From contig JAZRRD010000129.1 of assembly GCA_045650425.1 (NCBI GenBank), positions 1-28,332 of the forward strand: 28,332 nt of DNA, written 5' to 3'. Position numbers and translations under genes: made by a program. Shown piece by piece: positions 15,073 through 23,023 of this stretch (position 1 is its first letter; each line of letters opens with the position of its first letter). The DNA is from RGIG1752 sp045650425 (lineage in GTDB: Bacteria; Bacillota_I; Bacilli_A; RF39; UBA660). A model generated the notes under the pieces. The model made no database searches. It was not told where the DNA came from and saw nothing but the letters and a program-made list of their open reading frames with translations.

Positions 15073-15717
15073 ATGGAAAAATACACTAATTATGAAATGT
15101 GCAAAATTTGTGGTGGGGTTTGTTGCAAGCAGAATGGTTGTTTATATTTACCTGAAGATTTTAAAAAAATACATTTCAATTATCTAAGAAAACAAATTGA
15201 TAAAGGAAAAATATCTATTTCGGGACAACCACTTAATGGATTTGAAGGAGACACATGGACATTTGTGTTATATTTAAGAGCAAGAAACATAGATGCACCA
15301 GCAGTAGATTTAATTACTGCAGGAGGCCCTTGCGTTAACCTTACAGAAAACGGATGTATTTTAAGCGAAACAGAAAGACCAACTGTAGGCCTTACTTTAA
15401 ACCCAACCAAAATTGGTGGACCATGTCAAAATACAACATCACAAGAAGAGGTGCTAACATGGCTACATTATAATGAGGTATTAGAAAATTTAGTAAAACA
15501 TTATACTAATCAAAATGTAACTGAAGTCTTAGTTGATCAACTAGAACAACAGCTAGAAATAATTCGTTATAATATAGAAAATAATCAAGACATAACCCCA
15601 ATGCAAAGCAGGACTATTGTATGGCATAATGATATTATGGGAAATAAACCATATTGTCCACCACAAGAAGCAATGCAACTTATTAGATTAAAACCAAAAA
15701 AGAGAAAAGAAAATTAA
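15073..15717 (+). CDS. Cysteine-cluster (YkgJ-like) metal-binding protein
   Basis: 214 residues, ATG 15073 with GAGGTGG six bases upstream. The N-terminus holds C10-x2-C13-x3-C17-C18-x4-C23, and further cysteines occur in GGPCVNLTENGCILSETERP, GGPCQN and NKPYCPP. The order CxxCxxxCC, then GPC-x-N-L-x-x-x-GC-x-L-x-E-x-x-RP resembles YkgJ-family proteins, which are thought to bind zinc or an iron-sulfur cluster; their function is poorly known. No membrane segment. The protein is longer than the short YkgJ core, with a helical region at about 125-175. The C-terminus (KPKKRKEN) is encoded within a 22-base-pair terminator stem shared with the convergent peptidase gene, and the two coding regions overlap by four bases. 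Confidence 0.68.
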   Translation: MEKYTNYEMCKICGGVCCKQNGCLYLPEDFKKIHFNYLRKQIDKGKISISGQPLNGFEGDTWTFVLYLRARNIDAPAVDLITAGGPCVNLTENGCILSETERPTVGLTLNPTKIGGPCQNTTSQEEVLTWLHYNEVLENLVKHYTNQNVTEVLVDQLEQQLEIIRYNIENNQDITPMQSRTIVWHNDIMGNKPYCPPQEAMQLIRLKPKKRKEN

Positions 15718-15746
15718 TTTGAATTTAATTTTCTTTTCTCTTTTTT
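15696..15746. terminator. Very long coding terminator between two convergent genes
   Basis: Positions 15696-15717 are perfectly complementary to 15725-15746 (22 base pairs, seven-base loop). One strand of the stem is A/G-rich and the other T/C-rich, with a T run on the plus strand. Both stop codons (15715-15717 plus, 15716-15714 minus) lie in it. Confidence 0.85.
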
Positions 15747-17039
15747 TTCAATTATTGTAATACTATTTACTTTCTTATTTAAAGTTATATCATAAAACTT
15801 TTTAAACGCTTTATATAAATAATATGTATCATAACTTCCCATCACCTCATTACCTGAATGCATTGCTAATTGTGGTAACCCAACATCTATTGAATCTATA
15901 CTAACATGTTTTATACTTAAACTTGATAAAGTTGAACCTGTGGACATATCATTTCTTGAAGTATAATCTTGAAATGGCACTTTAGCTTTTTTGCAAATTT
16001 CTTTAAAAATTGAAGAAGAAACACTATCCGTTGTAGTCATTTGCTCTCTAACTATTAAAATACCTTCATTTAAATAACCCTGATTACTTACATCACTTTT
16101 AGTTGGGTGATTAGGATGCACAGCATGAGAATTATCGGCACTTACAATCAAAGAATTTCTAAGAGCAATAGAAATATCCACATTAATTTCCGCACATATT
16201 CTTTTTAAAATATCCATCAAAAATGATGAGTCTGCGCCTTCTTTAGTCATACTTCCTATTTCTTCACTATTAAAAATACACATAATATTAATATTGTTAT
16301 CATTCTTTGATTCAATAAAACTTTTAAAAGCTGCAAAAGTACATGTAATGTCATCAATTCTTGGAGATAATATCATTTCTTTATTTTTTCCAATATACAT
16401 AGGTTTATCTTTAGAATACAAAAATAAATCATAATCGCAAACAGAGTTTGAATTCTTAAGATTTAAATAGTCTTTTAAAATTTCTTTGATAATATTCTTT
16501 TCATCTTTTAAACTTATTATGGGAATCATATCTATTTGAACATTTAAATCCAAATTAGTATTAGCGGCATCATTTTGATGTATTGCTTCACTAGCTATAA
16601 CACATAAAGGTTCTTTTAAATCTACAATTTTTTTTATATATTTATTTTTATCTTTTACGATTACTCTCCCTGAAATAGATAATGGTCTATCCATCCAACC
16701 ATAATTTAATATTCCACCATAGGGCATCACATTAAGTTTTAAATAATTATATTCATAAATTTCACTCTTTGGTTTTAAAGCAAAACCTGGCGTATCACTG
16801 TGAGCACAAATTATATTAAAACCTTCATTATAAGATTTTCCAATATTAAATGCGAGAATTGAAGCATCATTTCTAATTACAAAATACTTACCCGGTTTCA
16901 AATCCCACTTTTCATTTTCATAAATTTCCATAAACCCTTGATTAATCAATCTATTTTTAATTAATAGAACACAAGTATAAGTACATGTAGCTTCTTTCAT
17001 AAACTCAAATAAATTTTCATTAAATTTTTCATTTTTCAT
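15714..17039 (-). CDS. M18 family aminopeptidase
   Basis: 441 residues from ATG 17039; an in-frame GTG nine bases earlier is the alternative, and neither start has a strong ribosome site. The expected M18 zinc-site blocks occur in order: ICAHSDTPGFALKPKS (H80, D82), LSPRIDDITCTFAAF, CIFNSEEIGSMT, SADNSHAVHPNHP and LAMHSGNEVMG. These dinuclear-zinc enzymes remove N-terminal residues, often acidic ones, from peptides; they usually form dodecameric tetrahedra in the cytoplasm. Length matches the family. The end (KKEKRKLNSN) is encoded in the shared terminator with the convergent cysteine-cluster gene, so conservation of the last residues should not be read as functional. Confidence 0.93.
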   Translation of the reverse strand: MKNEKFNENLFEFMKEATCTYTCVLLIKNRLINQGFMEIYENEKWDLKPGKYFVIRNDASILAFNIGKSYNEGFNIICAHSDTPGFALKPKSEIYEYNYLKLNVMPYGGILNYGWMDRPLSISGRVIVKDKNKYIKKIVDLKEPLCVIASEAIHQNDAANTNLDLNVQIDMIPIISLKDEKNIIKEILKDYLNLKNSNSVCDYDLFLYSKDKPMYIGKNKEMILSPRIDDITCTFAAFKSFIESKNDNNINIMCIFNSEEIGSMTKEGADSSFLMDILKRICAEINVDISIALRNSLIVSADNSHAVHPNHPTKSDVSNQGYLNEGILIVREQMTTTDSVSSSIFKEICKKAKVPFQDYTSRNDMSTGSTLSSLSIKHVSIDSIDVGLPQLAMHSGNEVMGSYDTYYLYKAFKKFYDITLNKKVNSITIIEKKEKRKLNSN

Positions 17040-17079
17040 ATATATCACAATATTAGTATGTAAGATATTATTAAAATTA

Positions 17080-17104
17080 TAAAAAAAAGAAACAAAAAGT
17101 TTCT
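17080..17104 (-). terminator. Terminator of the lipoprotein gene pair
   Basis: Minus strand AGAAAC (17104-17099) pairs with GTTTCT (17093-17088) around a five-base T loop, followed by about eight T. Confidence 0.72.
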
Positions 17105-17113
17105 AATTTTATT

Positions 17114-18142
17114 TTAATATGGTCTTCTCTTTAAAGAATAGACTAGTTCTGAATTCACCCATAATTCAGCTGAATCAATTAAATTTACTAAATTGTCTTC
17201 ATTTCCGTTAATCCACATCTCTTCGACAGTTCCCCTTAAATATATAATTCCATCATATTCTTCATAATATAAATGAGAAAGTTTACTATTTAAGTTAAAT
17301 TCTAATTGTCCTTTACACCTATACACAAAAATTTTTGAAGCACTAGTTATAATATCTTTGGAATAATATTTAGCAAAATCTAAATCACTCAACCATAGCA
17401 ATTCAAGGTTAGGCAAAAATTCTATTTCCTCTAATTCATAAGCTAACGAATAATTATTTTTTATTAGTTTTGAATCATTGATAAATAAGGCGTTTATACT
17501 TTTAGGCATTTCAAAAACATTTGCACCGTTTAGTTTTAATTCTTCTAAATCTTTAAAATATTTTAGGCTAACTGGTTCACTTATTTTTTCTGTTCCCCAA
17601 ACATGCAAAGTATGTAATTGAGTAATTTCAGTATCAATTTGTGCCAAAGAATCATCAGTAATATTTAAACTATAAAAATTATATTTTTTTTGCACATCTT
17701 GTAAAAAGCTATTTAACGCTTCTTTATTCGTAATATTTGAAATTTCTAATGAAATTATATATTTATTTTCTGAATTTTGTAAAATACTATCTTCAGGATA
17801 ATATACTTTAATATCATCTGATAAAATAACATTATTCTCTCTATCACTAAAGAAATATTCACAAGAATTTTCAATTCCAAAATATTTTTTGTAAATAGCG
17901 TTAATGTCTTCTGTAATTTCTTTAATAATTCCATAGTTTATTTCTAAAACTTCAGCATAAGTAACTGCTTCTTGAGTAGGCAGTAACTTAGTAGTTGATT
18001 CTGTTGTTGAAGATACACTTGTCGTAATACTATCATCACTTTTTTCAGCTCCACAACCTCCAAAACCAAAAATTGTTGTACCTACTAAAGTTAAAGCTGT
18101 ACCAACTTTAGCAATTTTTTCTAATTTATATCGTTTTTTCAT
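17114..18142 (-). CDS. Putative lipoprotein with leucine-rich-repeat-like region
   Basis: 342 residues, ATG 18142 with GGAGGAAGG in the end of the upstream gene. A basic start and hydrophobic stretch end in F-G-G-C30, a plausible lipobox, followed by a Ser/Thr-rich linker (about 35-55) typical of surface lipoproteins. Residues about 65-175 are mixed; from about 175 the spacing of Leu, Ile and Val recalls irregular leucine-rich repeats (FKDLEELKLNGANVFEMPK, LEEIEFLPNLELLWLSDLD). If so, it would present a curved binding surface outside the cell. No catalytic motif was seen. It sits directly behind a 147-residue gene with no gap, so the two are co-transcribed and probably act together. Confidence 0.65.
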   Translation of the reverse strand: MKKRYKLEKIAKVGTALTLVGTTIFGFGGCGAEKSDDSITTSVSSTTESTTKLLPTQEAVTYAEVLEINYGIIKEITEDINAIYKKYFGIENSCEYFFSDRENNVILSDDIKVYYPEDSILQNSENKYIISLEISNITNKEALNSFLQDVQKKYNFYSLNITDDSLAQIDTEITQLHTLHVWGTEKISEPVSLKYFKDLEELKLNGANVFEMPKSINALFINDSKLIKNNYSLAYELEEIEFLPNLELLWLSDLDFAKYYSKDIITSASKIFVYRCKGQLEFNLNSKLSHLYYEEYDGIIYLRGTVEEMWINGNEDNLVNLIDSAELWVNSELVYSLKRRPY

Positions 18143-18586
18143 TTATTTCCTTCCTCCTGTAGAAACACCTTCAACGTTTCTGTTTTCCAAAGCAAAATTT
18201 GCAAGTTTTGCAATTTCTTCATTTGCTTCAACCAATCTATGAGCATAAAGTGCTTGAAGATAAGGCGCTCCAAAACGCTTACTCATATACATTTTCATTT
18301 CTTCATCATAACTTACCGGAAAACAACTAATATCATCAGTACTTAAAGTAAAATCCGTAGCACGATAACAACTTAAAATAACATTTCCTTCCTCTTTAGC
18401 GGTCAAAACTCTTGCATATCTTTTACCATTTAAATCTACTCTATCTTCTTCACAAGATATATTTACAGTATCTATTTCTAGACGTTTGTCAATATCTAAA
18501 GATTCTTCGTTTTTCGAAGCAATACAAAAGTTAATCATTTCAACAATTTCTTCTTCAGTTAATTGTTCAAAATATTCTAATCCCAT
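18143..18586 (-). CDS. Unknown small protein paired with the lipoprotein
   Basis: 147 residues from ATG 18586. GGAGGG (18598-18593) would touch the in-frame ATG at 18592 but is six bases from 18586, which decides the start. No membrane segment. The N-terminal region is acidic and helical (YFEQLTEEEIVEMINFCI); a middle part is beta-like (VDLNGKRYARVLTAKEEGNV, ILSCYRATDF) and the end helical (PYLQALYAHRLVEANEEIAK) with a GGRK tail. No family recognised. Its stop codon adjoins the lipoprotein start, and the two share a terminator, giving a two-gene unit divergent from the HD-domain gene. Confidence 0.68.
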   Translation of the reverse strand: MGLEYFEQLTEEEIVEMINFCIASKNEESLDIDKRLEIDTVNISCEEDRVDLNGKRYARVLTAKEEGNVILSCYRATDFTLSTDDISCFPVSYDEEMKMYMSKRFGAPYLQALYAHRLVEANEEIAKLANFALENRNVEGVSTGGRK

Positions 18587-18663
18587 AACCATCCCTCCTT
18601 AATTAAGTTGTTATATATAATAACATATAAATCTTATTTTTTAAATAAAATTTTGAATTATGT

Positions 18664-18669
18664 TATAAT
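18664..18669 (+). promoter_or_regulatory. -10 box of the HD-domain gene
   Basis: A perfect TATAAT lies seven bases before GGTGA (18676-18680), the ribosome site of ATG 18687. A candidate -35 (TTAAAT, 18641-18646) at 17-base spacing is weak. The box sits in an interrupted inverted repeat GTTAT-A-ATAAC (18662-18672). Confidence 0.5.
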
Positions 18670-18686
18670 AACCTTGGTGATACATA

Positions 18687-19694
18687 ATGCAAAATTATCT
18701 CAATTTATTTATTGATAAAGATTACCCTTGTTTTATAGATAAATATTTAAACACTAAAACTTTAGATAGACTTAAAAATATTAGTCAGTTTTGCGGATGT
18801 GATTATACCAAGCTTTACAGCCCTTTATTTTTTTACAGTAGATACAATCATAGTTTAGTAGTTGCCCATATGACATGGCATTTTACCCATAATAAAAAAG
18901 ACACCATTGCAGCTTTACTACATGATGTAGGTACTCCTTGTTTTGCTCATTGTATAGATTATGTTTTCGGAGATTATTTAGAACAAGAATCATCTGAAAA
19001 AGATATTTTAGAATTAATTTTACAAGATGATGAATTATTAAACTGTCTAAAAAAAGATAATATTTCTCTAGAAGACTTAAAAGATTTAACGAAATATCCA
19101 ATCTTAGAAAATAAAACACCTAAACTTTGTACTGATCGTTTAGACGGAGTTTTGCACACATGTTATGTATGGCTACATACCCACTCTCTTAATGAAATAA
19201 AAGAAGTATATGACAATTTAACCGTTTTAACAAACGAGAATAAAGTTCTTGAAATTGGTTTTAAAAATATTGAAATATGTGAAAAATTTGTTAATATGGT
19301 AATTACTTACGCCGAAGAATTACAAGGTAATAAAGATAAATACGTTATGAAATATATAGCTGAAATAATAAAATTAGCCTTTGCTAAAAATCTTATTACT
19401 TTAACTGATTTATATAATTCTAAAGAGAGTGATATTATTTCTATTTTAGAAACTAATTTTGAATCATGGTCTATTTTTCAAAATGCAACTGAATTAATTA
19501 AAACAAATGAAGAACCAACAAATTTTTATGTATCTTTTAAAACAAAAAAAAGAAATGTAATTCCTCTAATTGCTACTAATACATCCCCTCAAAGAATTAA
19601 TAATATTTCTAATAATGCTAGTAAAACTTATCAAGACTTTGAAAATTATAAAGATACAGAATATGCTTATTTAAAAAGAATTAAAAACACTTAA
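18687..19694 (+). CDS. HD-domain phosphohydrolase, dGTPase-like
   Basis: 335 residues, ATG 18687 with GGTGA six bases upstream. The HD signature is present: YSRYNHSLVVAH (H55), AALLHDVGTPCFAH (H79-D80, H88, D91) and a later CTDRLDGVLH (D150/D153), matching the metal-binding H...HD...D layout. The segment resembles the dGTPase/SAMHD1-type HD-IGHPPFGH motif, but T83 stands where that motif has His. Substrate could be a nucleotide or another phosphoester; the sequence does not decide. No membrane segment. A region rich in Lys and Asn (about 265-335) forms an extra C-terminal part. It ends at a terminator overlapping the convergent gene, and is divergent from the lipoprotein pair. Confidence 0.82.
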   Translation: MQNYLNLFIDKDYPCFIDKYLNTKTLDRLKNISQFCGCDYTKLYSPLFFYSRYNHSLVVAHMTWHFTHNKKDTIAALLHDVGTPCFAHCIDYVFGDYLEQESSEKDILELILQDDELLNCLKKDNISLEDLKDLTKYPILENKTPKLCTDRLDGVLHTCYVWLHTHSLNEIKEVYDNLTVLTNENKVLEIGFKNIEICEKFVNMVITYAEELQGNKDKYVMKYIAEIIKLAFAKNLITLTDLYNSKESDIISILETNFESWSIFQNATELIKTNEEPTNFYVSFKTKKRNVIPLIATNTSPQRINNISNNASKTYQDFENYKDTEYAYLKRIKNT

Positions 19695-19735
19695 AAAGAA
19701 GAGGTGATTTTTATCTTTCTTTACCCTCTTCTTTT
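19694..19735. terminator. Bidirectional terminator, HD-domain gene and 168-residue gene
   Basis: AAAAGAAGAGG (about 19694-19704) pairs with CCTCTTCTTTT (19725-19735), 11 base pairs with a 20-base loop, T-rich beyond. The stop codons of both genes lie in or next to the structure. Confidence 0.75.
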
Positions 19736-20217
19736 ATTTTATCTACTTCTGCAATTTTCAGTTTTAATTTTTCAATTTCTTTTTTCATTTTATCCGATTT
19801 AATCCCTTTAGATATTACATTGGTAATTAAAGAAATTGCTCTGTTTGCTAAAACGACTCCAACTATGCCAATTCTATCTATAATAATTTCCAAAATATTC
19901 ATCAACTTCATAAATATTATTGATGCTTTATCATCTAAAAGAAAATCATCCATGATATTTCCAAGCCAATTTGATAGTTCATCAATTAATGTTATTGCTC
20001 TTTCAGTTCCAAACTCAGTTAAATCAAGATCAGAACTAAAAAAAACTCCCGTTAATAAAATAATCATTGATGCATTTCCAATTGCGTAAGAAATAATATT
20101 CTTATTATTTTTTTTATAGTCCTTATCAATTTTTTTTATTTCTAATTCCCATTCATCACGTTCTTCTAGTTGTTTCATTGCTAATTGTTCAATTTGCTCT
20201 TTTGTTAAATTCTCCAT
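19711..20217 (-). CDS. Membrane protein with coiled-coil ends, unknown function
   Basis: 168 residues from ATG 20217; an in-frame GTG at 20229 is an alternative, only three bases after the preceding stop. N-terminal charged helix (NLTKEQIEQLAMKQLEERDE), a hydrophobic segment (about 42-62, IISYAIGNASMIILLTGVFF), an acidic middle, a second hydrophobic segment (about 105-135, LEIIIDRIGIVGVVLANRAI) and a C-terminal coiled coil of Lys/Glu (KMKKEIEKLKLKIAEVDKIK). Both charged ends may be cytoplasmic. No family recognised. It is directly downstream of a 68-residue gene with near-zero spacing, so the two form an operon. Confidence 0.66.
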   Translation of the reverse strand: MENLTKEQIEQLAMKQLEERDEWELEIKKIDKDYKKNNKNIISYAIGNASMIILLTGVFFSSDLDLTEFGTERAITLIDELSNWLGNIMDDFLLDDKASIIFMKLMNILEIIIDRIGIVGVVLANRAISLITNVISKGIKSDKMKKEIEKLKLKIAEVDKIKEEGKER

Positions 20218-20232
20218 ATTATAATTCACTTT

Positions 20233-20439
20233 CTATTTAAATAGTTCTAATAATTTGACTACAATTTTCTCATCTTTTACTATTTTTAATTTTCCCATAT
20301 CATATTCACAAATCAAAAAATCTGATAATCCATCCTTAGATATTACTGCTAGATATTCTTTTCCTTCTAGCTTAACAATTTTTGCTACCACATATTCTTT
20401 ATCATTACTTAATGTAATTAAATCTCCGATTTCTAACAT
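20233..20439 (-). CDS. Small beta-rich protein of unknown function
   Basis: 68 residues, ATG 20439 with GGAGG about five bases upstream. The sequence alternates short strands (IGDLITLSNDKEYVVAKIVK, EYLAVISKDG, DFLICEYDMG) and ends in a short helix (VVKLLELFK), suggesting a small SH3-like or OB-like barrel of the kind seen in many unannotated Bacillota proteins beginning M-(L/F)-E-(I/V)-GD. No cysteine motif or membrane segment. It is followed after three bases by the membrane/coiled-coil gene, a likely partner. Confidence 0.65.
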   Translation of the reverse strand: MLEIGDLITLSNDKEYVVAKIVKLEGKEYLAVISKDGLSDFLICEYDMGKLKIVKDEKIVVKLLELFK

Positions 20440-20498
20440 AACGCCTCCAAAAAATGTACTCTTATTAATATTTTAACACACTTAAATATTTTTTAGAC

Positions 20499-20532
20499 AA
20501 AAAAACAAGTCTAACTGTAAACTATAAACTTG
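20499..20532 (-). terminator. Possible terminator of the four-gene operon
   Basis: Minus strand CAAGTT (20532-20527) can pair with GACTTG (about 20511-20506), one T-G pair, followed by seven T. The loop is long (about 15 bases), so strength is uncertain. It lies about 60 bases beyond the ATP-grasp-like gene. Confidence 0.5.
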
Positions 20533-20592
20533 CTCTTTCTTATCCATTAAATTTTTTATAATCTTAATAAAATAATTTACTTCTCTTAAAAT

Positions 20593-21723
20593 TTATTTTT
20601 GACTATTTATTCTACTTCTTTTAGAAGCTAGTTCTTCTTCAAACTTTCTTTTCATCATTAACATTAAAGCTTCATGTCTTGCTTCAAGATCTAGTGTAAG
20701 ATAATTTATATAATCGTCTAATGTATTACTTTGAATATTTTTTACTAATCTACCTATAGCCCACTCTTCAATAGCTGGAAATCCTTGAATTTCTAAATAA
20801 TACCATTTACCATCATATTCATTTAATATGAAATCTATGCCACACATTATTCCTAATTCTTTATTACAATTTTTTGCTATAGAAGATGCCACTTCTAAAA
20901 CTTCCTCTGGTACAACTGGTTTTTGAGGATTTATCCCATGAGCATTTAAAATTTTCTTTTCTTCTTTAAGGAAAAAATCTCTGGAGAACAAAATATTTCC
21001 ACCTTCTGAATAATAATTAAACATTTTTTTAGCATTTAAATAATAAGAAGATTTAGGATTTAAAAAATAAGGTTCAAACATGCTATCTTCATTTAATGGT
21101 GTAGTTTTAGCTTTCGAATATTTTAAACTTGCCCCCATAACATCTCCTGAAGCTGACATCAAAACTCGCATATAAGTTTTATGTTCTGTTGGAGTTTCAA
21201 TTAACTGTTGAAAAATAACGTTATCATAAGCTACTTTATATTTGGGATATAATTTAGTAAGCTCATAAAAACTTTTTATTATATTTACCTGTTCGATATT
21301 TTCAACTAAAAATTTATCCTTACCTGCATTTAATAATTCATTTTTAAATACCGCAGGAAAAAATGGATTATTTAAATAATCAACAAATGATACAGAATAT
21401 GGATAATTTAGTTTATCCCCTCCAGCTGTAAATATTCTTTGATCAAAAATTCTTTTATACTTATCTACATCCATAGTTTCATCACCTATTGAAAGCGGAT
21501 TCATAACAAAATTAATTATACTTCCATCACGATTATTTCGATCATACGTAATAATAAAGCCTTCATTTTGTAATCGTTTAATAAATTGTTGACGATTCTT
21601 TTGGACCTTAAAAGATGCATATCTATAATCAATAGGATCAGAAATATTAAATAGACAAGTTTCACCAGTTACCCATGCTGGATCTATAAATAGTAATTGC
21701 CCTTTAGCGTCAAAATTGTTCAT
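20593..21723 (-). CDS. ATP-grasp-like enzyme
   Basis: 376 residues from ATG 21723. AAAGGA (21738-21733) abuts an in-frame ATG at 21732 but is nine bases from 21723, so the second is chosen. Features of an ATP-grasp ligase: FFPAVFKNELLNAGKDKFLV (K127 in the nucleotide-binding region), IETPTEHKTYMRVLMSASGD (a linker and substrate strand), and GIMCGIDFILNEYDGKWYYL followed by EIQGFPAIEEWA, where the usual metal-binding E-x-N-x-x-P appears as E311-I-Q313-G-F-P. Such enzymes join a carboxylate to an amine or thiol through an acyl phosphate. The N-terminal 100 residues include an IDPAWVTG and RNNRDGSIINF region of unknown role. Last gene of the four-gene operon. Substrate unknown; the weak motif match leaves some doubt. 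Confidence 0.68.
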   Translation of the reverse strand: MNNFDAKGQLLFIDPAWVTGETCLFNISDPIDYRYASFKVQKNRQQFIKRLQNEGFIITYDRNNRDGSIINFVMNPLSIGDETMDVDKYKRIFDQRIFTAGGDKLNYPYSVSFVDYLNNPFFPAVFKNELLNAGKDKFLVENIEQVNIIKSFYELTKLYPKYKVAYDNVIFQQLIETPTEHKTYMRVLMSASGDVMGASLKYSKAKTTPLNEDSMFEPYFLNPKSSYYLNAKKMFNYYSEGGNILFSRDFFLKEEKKILNAHGINPQKPVVPEEVLEVASSIAKNCNKELGIMCGIDFILNEYDGKWYYLEIQGFPAIEEWAIGRLVKNIQSNTLDDYINYLTLDLEARHEALMLMMKRKFEEELASKRSRINSQK

Positions 21724-21806
21724 AAACTTCATTCCTTTTTAAACAAGATATATTATAGCTATAATTATAATTTTGTAAAGAAAAAACAATAAATAATTTT
21801 ATTGTT

Positions 21807-22556
21807 CTAAGATAAAAATATAATATTTGAATTATTTTCTTTAATACGTACTCTGGAATTAGAATGCATTCCTTTTCTATTTTTAAATTCAATTGTTTTA
21901 TTGATAGAATTACTTTCAGAGATTAATTTTTTATGATATTCAGAAAGTAGATTACAAGGAATATCTTCTTCAAGTAAATATTCCATTACACCCACATCAG
22001 CATATTCTTTATCATCACTAATCATATTTATATAATCACCATGCGCATGATAAATCAAACTAATATATTTATTAAATAAAGTAACATTATAAGAAAACAA
22101 CTCCGGAGAAATTACAATACTTCCGCTATTTTCTGGTAAAAAATGAAAACTAAAATCCATTTTATTAGCAAAATCACTTTTTAATATTAAATCAACTATC
22201 TGTTCAAAATATAAAATATATTCATCTGGCACAAGCATTTGTTGTTCTTTATTAATTAATAAACCATTTGGCATATCTTTGGTTTGAATATTAAATTCTA
22301 ATGTATTTGTCAAATTAAAAATTGCATTTTTTAAATAATCAATTAAACCTTTTAAAGTTTGAGGACTTTGTATACAATGACATAATATTTCTGGTTTTTG
22401 TCCATTATAACAAGTTAATTTATAACTAAATTGTTCAACATTAGTATCATAACAACTTGTTAATGCTCCTAATACATACAAATAATCATTTAATTTCCTA
22501 TATTCTTTTCTTGTTCCTAAGATTATTTCTCTAACTTTAAATGTTTCTTTTTCCAT
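21807..22556 (-). CDS. Unknown protein, third gene of four-gene operon
   Basis: 249 residues, ATG 22556 with GGGAGG about six bases upstream, 20 bases after the 2H-like gene. No signal or membrane segment. Cysteines occur in LTSCYDTNV, LTCYNGQ and LCHCIQ. The centre contains MPNGLLINKEQQMLVPDEYI and the run MDFSFHFLPENSGSIVISPE; the C-terminal region has a YHAHGDYINM segment and a basic end (KGMHSNSRVRIKEN). Mixed alpha/beta composition; no catalytic motif was recognised with confidence, although H-x-H in YHAHGD could bind metal. Its only functional clue is co-transcription with an ATP-grasp-like enzyme and a 2H-phosphoesterase-like protein. Confidence 0.68.
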   Translation of the reverse strand: MEKETFKVREIILGTRKEYRKLNDYLYVLGALTSCYDTNVEQFSYKLTCYNGQKPEILCHCIQSPQTLKGLIDYLKNAIFNLTNTLEFNIQTKDMPNGLLINKEQQMLVPDEYILYFEQIVDLILKSDFANKMDFSFHFLPENSGSIVISPELFSYNVTLFNKYISLIYHAHGDYINMISDDKEYADVGVMEYLLEEDIPCNLLSEYHKKLISESNSINKTIEFKNRKGMHSNSRVRIKENNSNIIFLS

Positions 22557-22576
22557 ATTAAACCTCCCTGTTTTAT

Positions 22577-23023
22577 TTATTTTTTATACTTTTCAAAAGA
22601 TAAATATTCTCTTCCATTATCGTTTATCCAATATCCAAATCTACCTTTTACTTTTATTGACTGCTTTAATGAAACAAACTTTAGGTTTTTAGTATTCATA
22701 GGCACGGCATCTTTAGAAAGTGAAGTTGTAATATGCGGAGTTTTTAATTTATCTTTATTCTCTTCATCAAAATTTATGTAATATTTTTTCAACTCATTTG
22801 GCAAAGAAACTTCAAATCCACTATTTTCACCATCGCATCCATAACCAATTAACTCTATTTCATAAAAATTACCAACAATTTCATCAAATATTTCATCTTC
22901 TGATGGTTTGTATTTAAAAGTCATATGCAATATGTCATTAATATCTCCTAGATGAATTCTTTCAGTTGCTAAAATAAGCTCTTCTATAAATTTATCAAAA
23001 AATATACCTTCGTATTTAACCAT
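22577..23023 (-). CDS. 2H-phosphoesterase-like protein
   Basis: 148 residues from ATG 23023; GGA lies nine bases upstream and directly abuts another in-frame ATG at 23032. Two H-x-T motifs occur with family-like context: DINDILHMTFKYKP (H33-M-T35) and DKLKTPHITTSLSKDAVP (H97-I-T99), about 60 residues apart. This is the hallmark of the 2H phosphoesterase superfamily, which includes cyclic phosphodiesterases, LigT-type RNA enzymes and phage proteins cutting cyclic nucleotides; the two His-Thr pairs form the active site. Small size and the EIELIGYGCDG strand between motifs fit. An RNA 2',3'-cyclic phosphate or cyclic nucleotide is the likely kind of substrate, but this is inferred. Gap of 58 bases from the preceding 665-residue gene. 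Confidence 0.72.
   Translation of the reverse strand: MVKYEGIFFDKFIEELILATERIHLGDINDILHMTFKYKPSEDEIFDEIVGNFYEIELIGYGCDGENSGFEVSLPNELKKYYINFDEENKDKLKTPHITTSLSKDAVPMNTKNLKFVSLKQSIKVKGRFGYWINDNGREYLSFEKYKK

Noticed and set aside
21710..21892. 60-residue minus-strand frame between the ATP-grasp-like and 249-residue genes
   Set aside because: It overlaps the ends of both genes in another frame, has no clear ribosome site, and shows no recognisable protein features.
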